Shown: positions 1 to 12,000 of the stretch, piece after piece
Numbering within the stretch: position 1 is the stretch's first letter
How the letters are laid out: each line of letters starts with the position of its first letter
Assembly: GCF_947495315.1 (NCBI RefSeq)
Contig: NZ_CANLYD010000002.1
Span: forward strand, 186,001 to 250,000
Direction: 5' to 3'
From: an uncultured Aquimarina sp.
GTDB taxonomy: Bacteria > Bacteroidota > Bacteroidia > Flavobacteriales > Flavobacteriaceae
DNA: 64,000 bases
Position numbers and translations under genes: made by a program
The notes under the pieces: generated by a model
Database searches by the model: none
The model's input: only the letters and a program-made list of their open reading frames with translations
What the model was told of the DNA's origin: nothing

Positions 1-3000
1 GCAGATTTTAGAGATATAAAATTTAAGGTTCCAGGAGGTACCTATGTAGACGTAACTGCTAGTAGTGTTGTTTTTGATGGATATAGAAATACACCTACAA
101 ATCCTCTGGGAGACAATGCTAATGATGAGGTACCTTATGTTTGTTATGCAGACGTAACCAGCTTATTAGATCCTGCTAATCCTTTTGGTACGTATACGGT
201 TGCCAATATGAACGCCACTCAAGGTTTTACCACTGGTAGTGACGGAGCCTGTGGAGGATGGTTTCTGGTAACCGTTTATGAAGATCAACAAGAGTCTGCT
301 AAATTTATTAGTGTAAGTGATGGATTTGTTCAAATTTTCAGTGGTCAGGATCCATTACAGTTTACATATAGTGGATTTACAACACCTTCTGGAGTAAATG
401 AACCCGTTAATGTACGTTATGGTACCGCTTCTTTAGAAGGTGATACTAGTTTAGGGGGAGATGAATTAAGAATAGTTAATACATTGGGTGGACTTACTGC
501 ATTAGGACAGGGTAATGCAACTGCGAACCCGACAACCAATTTTTTCAATGGATCTATATCTATTGATGGTGTTTATATTAATGATCGAACCCCGAATTCT
601 CAGAATACACAAGGGTTTGACATGGATATTTTTGAACTTCCTAATGTTACAAAGGATTTAGTTGGTAATGGACAAACATCTGCTACCTTCGAGTTATTTA
701 CAGATCGTGATAGATATAGTGTATTTTTTAACGCCTTTTCCGTTACCATCATAGAACCTGAATTAAGGATTATTAAAAAAGTTTTTGATTTAGATGGTTC
801 TACAGAAATAACAGGTGGCAATGTAGAGTTAGGCGATGAAGTTTTTTATGACCTGGAAATTGAAAACATCGGTAATGAAGATTTTGTTGATGGTACAGTA
901 ATTATTACAGATGTTTTACCTCCTAACACTAATTTATTAGGAGTAGTTGATGCTACATTACCACCAGGAGTTACCTATACCGAAATATCACCAGGAGTAT
1001 TACAGTTTAATATTCCTGCAAGTATCGTAGAAACTCCCAATGACGAACCAATTGGAGAAGGGGATGCGCCTATTTTTATACGTTTTAGAGCACAGCTGGT
1101 AAGTAGTTGTGAGGAATTAAGAGATGCTTGTTCTGATGTAATTACAAACTCGGCTACAGCTACATATACTGGATTACAATCCGGTACTCCCGGAAGTACT
1201 ACAAGTAGCTCGCAATTAGGAGTTTGTGGAGATCAGTTAAATGAAGCTTCTAATATACTAGTTAATATTCCTGCGTGTCAATTAGATGTTACTTTTTGTA
1301 ATGATGACTTATTGTTAGTAGCAGGTACTGGTTATAATCAATATACGTTAACAGGCCCTGGTATAGCAACTCCAATTGTGCAAACAGGTCCAGGGGCTAA
1401 TGTTTTTGATGTCCCTAATCCCCAAACAGGAACGTACACTATTGTTAAAGAAGATACTGATGGTGTTGAGCCTAGCTGTATGTCGCTTACAGAAGAGTTT
1501 ACGGTAGAAGATTTTAGAGATATTGCAAATCCTGTTTTGGATTATGTTAATGGTACAACCATAGTAACAGAAGATTGTAGTGGAGTTCCAATTCCACAAA
1601 TTCTGTTATGTGGTAATCAAACCTTATTGCTAGAAACCAATTTTGATCCATCTAGTTTGGATGATATTTCCTGGCAACGATTAGTTCCTTCAGGATCTTG
1701 TGTTTTGGACCCCAATGACCCGTGTTCTTTGTTAGACGGTAATTGTACGGATGCCAATTGGGTAGAAGTTACAGGTGGAAATACTCCAAACTATACAGTT
1801 TCAGAAGCTGGTGATTATAGAATTCTTGCTGAGTTTGATGGAGGGTGTGAGATACCGTTTTATTTTAGTGTATTTAAAAATGACTATCAACCAATGCTAG
1901 ATGCAAACCCTATAGAATGTGGTAGTGATGGTAGTGTGACTGTAGTAAATGTGCCAACTAACTTTGGCTTTAGTTTGACTTCTGGAGGGCCATATTCTGA
2001 TCCTTTAGACCCAGATAATGGAACATTTATTATTTCGACAGCTGGAGATGTAACGGTTTACGCAATTGATACAACTTTTCCTGGATGTGAATATACAGCT
2101 ACAATTAATGTACCTTCTATTGATCCATCTTTTAGCGTAACAGGTGTTGATCCTAGTTGTATTAATGATGATAACGGAACAGGATTTGGTCAAATTAATA
2201 TTAGTGTAACAGGAGGAATTCCTGAGTACCAATATACAATTTCGAGTCCTGCATTAGGAGCGGCAGATCCAATTATTGTTCCTAATAGTAGCGCTAACAA
2301 CGGAAATTATACACAGAATAATTTACCTGCAGGAACGTATACGGTAGAGGTAATTTCTAATAGACCTACACCAGAATGTGTTTTTGATGCAACGGTGACT
2401 ATCAACCCTGCACCTGCTTTTGATGCAGAGGTGGTATTATTAGCACCTGAAACTTGTGATAGTGGAGCTTTAGTGCAAGTAAACGTTTTAAATGGTTCAG
2501 GAAACTACTTATATGATAACGGGGATGGTAATTTCGTAGCTTGTAATATTTTCGAGATTCCTAGTCCTGCAAACCCAGCTACTACATATACCTTTAGAAT
2601 AAGTGATAATAGTGTTCCTAGTGGTTCACCAGCTTGTGTTATTTCTGCAAGTATTGATAATATAACGCCGTATGAGCCAATTGTAATTGACAATGTTACG
2701 GTTACTCAACCTCCTTGTCCTGGAGACACAGGACAAATACGAGTAGATGTTTCACCAACGGTAGCAGGAAGATTATACACATATCAACTTTGGGATTGTG
2801 CAGCAGATCCAAATTGTGGTAATGGCATTAGCGATCCTGCAGATCCGAGCGATGAAGACCCAAGTTTATGGACATTGGTTAATGATATTAGTTCTACAGG
2901 AAGTCAAACGATTACTTTTACAGGAGTTCCTGACGGCAATTCATATGTAGTTCAAGTAACTCACGCTAATACTACACCTGCAATTACAAATCCTGACTGT

Positions 3001-6000
3001 TCTTTTCCGGTACCAGAGCCAATAATATGTCCAGTTACACAATATGGATTTTCTATTAGCTCTCCAACAGGAATTACCGCTGATGTTACTTTAGATAGGC
3101 CTTTAAGTTGTATTGTTGGTAGTGAAGATGCTATCATACAAGTAGATAATATAGCAGGAGGTTCTGGTTCTTATGAATGGAGTTTAGATAATGTTACGTT
3201 TACAAATATAACAACTACTCCGTTTGATATTTTGGTAAATACGGACGGATCTTATACAGTATATATTAGAAATCAAGGCAGCGGAGATTGTGCTGCTCCT
3301 TTTTCTATAGATGTTCCAGCGCTTATACCAATCACTGCGATTACGTTTACTCCTGGTGATGGAGATTGTACCAATCAAAGTTCTGATGTTAGTTTTGAAG
3401 CACAACCTGCATTATCAGCAGCTGATATAGCCGCTGGTGTTGTTTATGAGTATGATGTATCTCCTGATCCCGCAACGGGAACTGGTGCAACTGGTAATAC
3501 TGGTTTTTTAACAACTAATAGTTATACTATTGCTCAAGGTATTACTTACACCGTTACAGCAAGAAGAAGTGACGATCAATGTACATTTAGCGATGATTAT
3601 AGAGTAGACGTTATAGATCCAATAGATATCACAAATGCTGTGGAAACTACTCCGGTAGTATGTGTCGCAGAAAGTAATGGAGCATTATCTTTTAATGTTA
3701 TTAATAGCACGTCTTTTGATTATACTGTTAGATTAACATCTAGTGGAGCAGTTGTTGATTCTGGAAATGGTATTACAACAAGCCCTGTAAATGTTACAGG
3801 ATTAGCAGCAGGAAATTATACGATAACAGTTACGGACACGAATCCTGGCGGTTCAGGATCGCCATTAAATTGTTCTGATACTACTACAGTAGATGTTACA
3901 GAACCTGCAACACCGCTTACTTTTACGACTACTGCCACAGAAACTAATTGTGGAGCAAGTACAGGAACTATTACTGTTACTGCTGCTGGAGGTAGAGGAA
4001 ACTATCAATACAGATTGGTAGATAGTGGAGCAGCGGTAATTGTTGACTATCCTAATACCAATAATGTATTTACCGGATTAGCAGCAGATACATATACAAT
4101 TTTTGTTAGAGATGGTAATTCTGCTACTGCTTGTGAAATCAATAATACCGAGACAATAGTTCAATCTGCTTCACCTACGATTGCTTTGGCAGCAGGTGGA
4201 GATCCTTGTTATGATGGAACTGATCAGGCTAGTCAGTGGATTACGATTACTCCTGGAATTCCGGCACCCTTAGGTCCTTTCGAGTATAGCTTGAACGGAG
4301 GAACCGGGGTAGCGGTAACATTTTTGGGAGCGCCGGCAAATACCTTTGAGATACCTAATTTAACTCCTGGTAGTTATACGGTAGTTGTAACCAATACAGC
4401 TACAAATTGCTCTACAGCGGCGTTACCTTTTACAATAAATCCAGAGTTAACGATCAATGCAACTTTAGCGAATGATATTAACTGTAATGCAGATGCAAGT
4501 ATAACCTTCGCTGCTGCTGGAGGAAGTACAGTATATACCCAGTTTGATTTGTATGCGCAAGGAACACCACCTACGTTAGTACAAGCAAATATTACATCTC
4601 CTCATGGGGTAAATACTCCTGGTGATTATGTAATTCAGGTTACTGACGATCAGGGATGTACTGCTTTTTCCAATCCAGTGACGGTTACTGCATACGAAGC
4701 AATTGCTACAAGTGCTCCGGTAGTTACGAATCCAAATTGTCCTACAGACAATGGAAGCATAGAAATAACTGTCACCGCAGGAGAAGGACCATTCACTTAT
4801 GTGTTAGATGGTGATATAACTACTACACAAGGCCCAACAGGAACTGGCCCTATAATATTTAATAATGTTTCCGTTGGTGCACATACCATAACAATTACAG
4901 ATGGAACTGGTGCAAGCCCTGCGTGTACATTAGATGTAAATGCAACAATAACGGCCCCAGTAGCGATTGATGCTGATGCAGTTGCTTCGGATTATAGATG
5001 TGATGCCTCAGGCTCGAGTACGACACCACAATTAGCAGATATTACGGTGACGATAAACAATCCGGGAGATGCAGTAGCACCATTTGAATATAGTATTGAC
5101 GGTGTGACTTGGCAAGCATCTAACGTGTTTACCGGGTTAGCGGATGGAACTTATATAGTATATGTTAGAGGTGCGAATACCGTTTCGTGTCCGGTAATTG
5201 CAGACACAATAGTTATTGAGCCTTTAGTTCAGGTAACAGACCTTTCTTTTGCTGCCACACAAGTTCAGTGTCCGGCACTTACAGCAGATGTTACTGTAAC
5301 AGCTACTCTTGATGGAACAAGTACTGTCGAATATGAAATTATAGCCCCAATAACGGTAGGTCCTCAACCATCCAATGTATTCACAGGTTTAACTTCTGGT
5401 ACTACCTATACGTTCTTGGCAAGAACTGATACAGATGGTTGTGTATATACAGAAACTTTTACAGTTCCTACGATAGATTTTATAGCGGTTAACGGAACGG
5501 TTGTTTCTGAGCCTTCTTGTAATGGTTTTACTGATGGAGAACTTTCGTTTACAGTTTCAGGAATTGATTTAACGGCGACAACGTATACTTATACAGTAAA
5601 CGGAGGAACACGTTCTGCACCAACCAATGTGGCTACTACCAATATTGGTAGCCTGGGAGCTGGAGTATATGTGATAGAAGTAAGAGATGAAACGACGTTA
5701 TGTACTGCTCCGACAACTATTACATTGACAGACCCTGCGGTTTTAACCGCTAGCGCTGTTGTTAACCCAACATTGACTTGTACTGCTGATGCAACAATTA
5801 CAGTAACTGCAGCAGGCGGAAATGGAGGATATCAATACGAATTATTCGATAGTACTCCAACTTCTATAGCAGGACCTCAAGCTAGTAATGTGTTTACTGT
5901 GAGCACAGCAGATACGTATACAATTACGGTAACTGATTCTGAAAGTTGTAATGTTAGTACTACGGCAATTGTAGTTGATCCAACACCAATAGCTGCAACT

Positions 6001-9000
6001 ATTGATGCAGGCTCAGATTTCTGTTTAGATGATGGAGTAGTTAGTTTTACGATAAATATTGATGGAACAAATACGGGTACTCCAGATTACATTTATAATG
6101 TTGCTCTTGGTGGAACCATTGTTATACCAGACACCAATGTAGGTGCACTTACAACTTTTACAACAACTCCTGCATTAACACAGGCAGGTATCTATACCAT
6201 AACAATCACAGATAGTAATGGTTGTTCGGTAGCACTTACCGAAACTATAGAAGAAGCAGTAACCCTTGATGTTACTCAAGTAGATATTGCCTGTAATGCT
6301 GCAGGTATTGCCCAAGATGCTTCCTTTTCTTTTGTGGTGAATGGAGGATATGCGCCATATGATATTGCAGTATCTTTTAATAGCGGAGCGTTTGTAGATC
6401 ACGTTACTAATGTAATAGCGCCTTTCACGGATTATATTGCTACCTCTGGAGCTGGAACATATGAATTCAGAGTAACGGATGATAGAGGGTGTACATTTAC
6501 TACATCGACATTTACTGTTACAGATCCTGTCGCTCCAACGATTACAGCACCAACGGTTAATGTAGATTGTTTTGGAGATACAGGTACTGCTGTGATTACC
6601 GTTACCGGTACAGAAACTCCATATGAAATTGATTTTAATGGAGCTGGTTTTGTAACTATTACTGGAACACAAATAACATTCCCTAATTTAGCTGAGAATA
6701 CCTACAACTTTACTGTAAGAAGTAGTAGAGGTTGTTTATATTCTGATACTGTAGAAATTGCTGCACCCGATGAGATTGTAGAGACTTTTAGAGATGAAGA
6801 GCCCGTTACTTGTGGTGGATCCGTTATTGTTACGGAGTTAGGTGCTATAGATTTAGAAATTGCAGGTGGGACTGGACCATACATCTATACATTGGTAGAT
6901 GCAAGTGATGTATCTGTAAGACCACTTGTTCCTTCTCCGAATACGACTACCGTTCCAAACCCTACTTTACCAACAGCTTCTACTACAGTTCGTTTTGAAG
7001 GATTAAACTTTGGTCAATATTTTATTTTTGTAGAGGATGTTAATGGTTGTGTGTCGAATCCAGACCCAATCGGTCCTTTTAATATATTCTCTCCTATTAA
7101 TGATTTGGATCCGCAGATAACACCTTCTGGAACCTGTCCAGGTGGAGTTACTTTCGATGTTCTGATTGTTGGAGGTTCAGGTGTAAATCCACCGATAAAT
7201 CCACCACCAGGGTTTGATATCCGAATTGTAGGAGAACCTTCTCCTGGATTAGGAGATTTTGTTCCTTTGAATGATCTTGTGACCGGGCCTACTGCAGTGG
7301 ATGCCAATACACCGATAAGAGATCATAGATATACAGGATTAGATTTTAATAGAACATATATAGTAGAGGTAAGAGATAATGAAACCAATTGTTTATACCA
7401 AGAGCTAGTGGCTCCGGAGCCACCACCGTCTGCTCCTAATATCGATAATTTTGTGCCTACAGATGTAACCTGTAATGAAACTCCTGCCTTGAATAATGGC
7501 CAAATTAGTTTCGAAATTTCTGGATATGACCCTTCAGTAACACAAGTATCTTGGGAGGTATTTGATCAGTTTACTAATGTGTCTTTAGATGTAACATTTG
7601 CGCCAACCGTGTATTCAGGGTCTTCACCCGTTGTTAGTCCTGCAGCGCTGCCGGTTACAATTTCCAACTTCCCTCCTGGAAGATATTATCTGGTAGTTAG
7701 GGAAGATAATGGTACGTTATGTCCTAATAGACAGGATTTTGAGATTGATATTCCAGATCCGTTGATATCCGTAGATACGAATCAGACTCCAGCAAATAGC
7801 TGTGGAACGAATGCACAAGTAATTATGGATACTGAAGGAGGTACGCCTTTTGCAATTCCTCCAACTGCGGATGGATATACGTATGCATTAGTACCATCAC
7901 CATCCGTAGATCCTGGTACGTATCCTTTAAACAGTAATGTGATCGATTTAGGAAACACTAATGGACAAGTACAAGACATCTGGGTTGCTGATTCTAGGGG
8001 ATGTAGTTTTGGGCCAGTTACGGTAACTACCGTGGTAAATCCGCTACCAACTGTTGTAGCTAGTTTCATCGATGACTGTGCGTATGATAATAGTAATGTA
8101 ATTGATGTGGATGGAACCGGTCTAGGAACTTTGTTATATCAATTAGATGGAGGAACTGCTGTTACGGGTAGTATTGATAATAATAACCATCAGTTTATTG
8201 TCTCAACTCCGGGATCTTATGTTATTACAATTACCGATGAGACGGGTTGTTCAGTAGATACGCTTCCGGTAGTTGTTTATGATGAATTAGTGATCAGCGC
8301 TGCGTTTACCACAGCTCCTGATTGTGAAAATGCAACAGGTGTTATTACTACTACAATTACATCAGGTGCCGTGATAGGTAGTGGGTTGACATACGTACTA
8401 CAAGATGGAATGGGAACACCAACTACTAACACAACGGGTGATGCTACCGGAATTTACACTGGAGTTGCACCAGGTAGTTATATAGTTGTCGCTACCGATG
8501 ATGGACGTGGAGCTATGGCTCCATTCTGTTCATTCTCTGCTCCGGTAAGTATAGATGCTCCAACACCGCCAATTTTAGTAACAGATACTTCTCTGGTAAC
8601 CTGTATAGGTGATACAGATGGTGTAATAACGGCCGCGTTAACAGCTGTATCGACAGATGCAGATCCAGCCGTGACCTATCAATATGAAATTATTGCCGGA
8701 CCGGTGACAAGACCTTTACAGACAAGCCCTATTTTCTCAGGTTTAGGAATTGGAACGTATACAGTACAAGTAACAGTTACAAAACCAAATGGCGCATTAA
8801 ATGTGATTTGTATTGATACAGAGGATTATATTATCGACCAACCTACAGATCCTACGGCAACCGTTGCATTAGAAACACCGTATGGATGTACGGGAGCTGT
8901 GATAAATCTTCCTGTTATTACGGTTGACAACTTTAGTGGAGGTAATGCACCTTATACTATATCGTATACAGATCCTTCAGGGAATGTAGTTGGACCAATA

Positions 9001-12000
9001 GACCCAGCAACTCTGGATACAGATGCAGTTACAGCAGGTATTCAGATTATAGCTAATGAAGCTGGAAATTATACATTTACTGTGTTTGATGTAAACAATT
9101 GTCCAAATCCATTGGCACCATTTAACATTCCTGCATTCCCGGTAATGACAGACGCAGTTGTAAACCTGGTTACAGGTATTAACTGTACGACCAATACCGA
9201 GGAAGTAACCGTAACAGTTACCGGAGGAACAGGACCATTTGATTTTATTGAAATCAATGGAGCTGTACCATCTCAATTAGGAGTTCCATCAGGAGGTGCT
9301 ACCACAACAAGTGGTTCATTCTTCTTACCAGGAGTTGGTAATTATACATTTAGAGTATTTGATCAAGGAACCCAATGTTCTATAGAAACACTGCCTTATG
9401 AAATAGGGCCATATGATACTATAGAAGCTAATATAGCAGTAGTAACTCCAGATATTTTATGTTTCGGAGATGCTACAGGAAATATTGAACTTACCGTAAC
9501 AGGACATACAGGACCTTATGATTATACGGTAACAAATACAACTACAGGTACTGTAACAGGACCAATAGGGGCAGATACTACAGTACAAAACCCTATTACT
9601 ATTACTGGCCTGGAGGCTGGAAACATTGAGGTTTCTATAATAGACCCTATTTCTACTTGTAATGATATATCGAATGTTGTTACTATTACACAACCAGCAG
9701 AGCTGCTATTGACGTTAGATTCAAACATCAACGCGAATTGTAATGATGATGGTAGGGTTGTTGTAATTGCTTCTGGAGGAACAGCTCCTTATACTTTTAC
9801 GGCAACAGATGTGCCAAGTGGAGGAACATTTACAACTACAAGCACTACTGGAATATTTGATTTACCTGTTATTGGAGCTAGTACAGATTATACAATTAGT
9901 GTGGTTGATGACAATGCGTGTACTTCTAATCCGATATCTATAATAGTTACAGTAAATAGAACAGACAATCCTGTACTGAATCCACTTACTGTGGATGATG
10001 TATGTACCCACGATGGTAGCTATGTGATATCTGCTTCAGGAACTAGTAACGTGGCTTCGCCACCAGGTTCAGGAGAGTTAAGATTCCAATTAGATGCTGG
10101 TGTGATCGAAGATGCTAATAATGGAATTATAGCACATACATTTACGGTTTCTACACCAGGGACATATTCGGTGACAGCTTATGATGAAAATGGATGTCCA
10201 TCGAATGTAGAAACGATAACAATTTTACCTGAATTAACAGCGACAGCAGATTTTACAGCAGATCCTACGTGTAGAGATACTGACGGTACAATAACTGTTA
10301 CAGTTACTGGAGGATCAGACTTTAGTACTAATCCTGGTAATTTCACTTTTACTCTAAGAGATGAAGCTACGAACGCAATTGTTTTAGGACCTCAGATTGG
10401 GAATAATATATTCACTCCTGTAGCCGCAGGAGATTATATAGTAGAAGTTTCAGATGTAAATATTCCTACTATTACGACACCGTGTACTATAACAATTGAT
10501 GTACCGGAACTTACTGTTCCATTAGATCCAATACCTTCAGCATCTTCGACTGCTGTTAGTTGTATAGGAGCAACTGATGGAACTGTTACAGTTACTTTGC
10601 AGGCAGGTACTGATTTGGATGGTCCATATACATATCAAATATTTGTGGATAATGCAGGTGTACCAGGTGCTCAAGTAGGAGTTGATCAAGTTGACAATCC
10701 TGTATTTACGGATTTACCATTTGGAGATTACATTGTAGTTGTTACATCTGATAGAAGCTGTTCTGGTCAAGTACCGGTTACTGTAGCTAATGCTACGCAA
10801 GTTGCTGTGGCAATATCACAAAGCCCATATAGTTGTGCTGCAGATAATAGTTCGGTGTTCCCGATAATTACTGTTACAATAACTGCGGGAACTGCACCAT
10901 ATAGTATTTCGTACGAAACACCTTCTGGGGTAGTTATTACTGAGCTAAATATTGCTGATGCAAATACAAGTACTCCTGAAATAGATTATGAAATTACTGC
11001 AGATGAAGAAGGCGATTATTTAATTTCTGTGACTGATAGTAATAGTTGTACAACGAACCCTATTACGGAAACTGAGACGGTAGCACCATTCCCAATTATG
11101 ACGAATCCAGCGGTTGCCATAGTTACAGATATTACCTGTGCAGTAGATGAAGAAGTTACAGTATCTGTACAAGGTGGATCGGGTGATTTCTTATTCGAGC
11201 TAATTGATAATACAGGAACAGTAATTAATCCACCAGTTCCGGTGGATACTCCTGCAGGAACTTTTACTGCTAACTTTATATTACCAAGACCTTTAGGTAT
11301 CTATACATTCAGAATAACAGATCAAATTACGATGTGTACTATTACTGTTACCCACGAAATTGATGAGTTTGATTTTGTTGAATTGATTGCTGCACAAGAA
11401 ACTCCTGAATCTTGTTTAGGAGATGCAGATGGTACTATAAACATTTCAATTACAGGATATACAGGTCCGTATAACTTTACGATCCTTGATGAAAACGGAA
11501 ATCCAACAGCGTTCTCTGGAACAGGAGATACAACAACGGATCCTAATCCGTATATATTACCTGTATTATTACCTCAAGGAGTGTATATTGTAGAGATTGT
11601 AGAAACGGCTGATCCATTATGTACTGAACGATCTAATGCTGTAGCTGTAATGGGACCAGGTGCTCCAATTGTCACTGCAATATCACCAATAAATACTGTC
11701 GAGTCATGTTTACCTGGTGCTGATGGATCGTTCCAGGCATCAGTAACCGGAGCTCAAGGAGCAGTAACATATACATTAACTCCAGGAGGGATTACGAATA
11801 CTACTGGACTGTTTGAAAACTTAACTGCTGGTTTATATACTGTTACTGCAGAAGATAGCCAGGGATGTACTGACGATGAGCAATTTACAATACAAGCACC
11901 AAATGCTATTATTGTAGATCCAATTGCGGACAGCAATGTAACTTGTTTTGAGGATACAGATGGCAGTATTACTGTTGTTGCTAGTGGAGGTCAAGGACCT

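Noticed and set aside
208..210. ATG as the start of the giant adhesin
   Set aside because: The frame is open to base 1, and the upstream codons match the paralogue's residues from 305 onward, so this Met is internal.
6175..6672. 165-residue minus-strand ORF inside the giant adhesin
   Set aside because: It is Cys/Ser/Asn-rich low-quality translation opposite a repetitive gene, with no family features; an antisense shadow.
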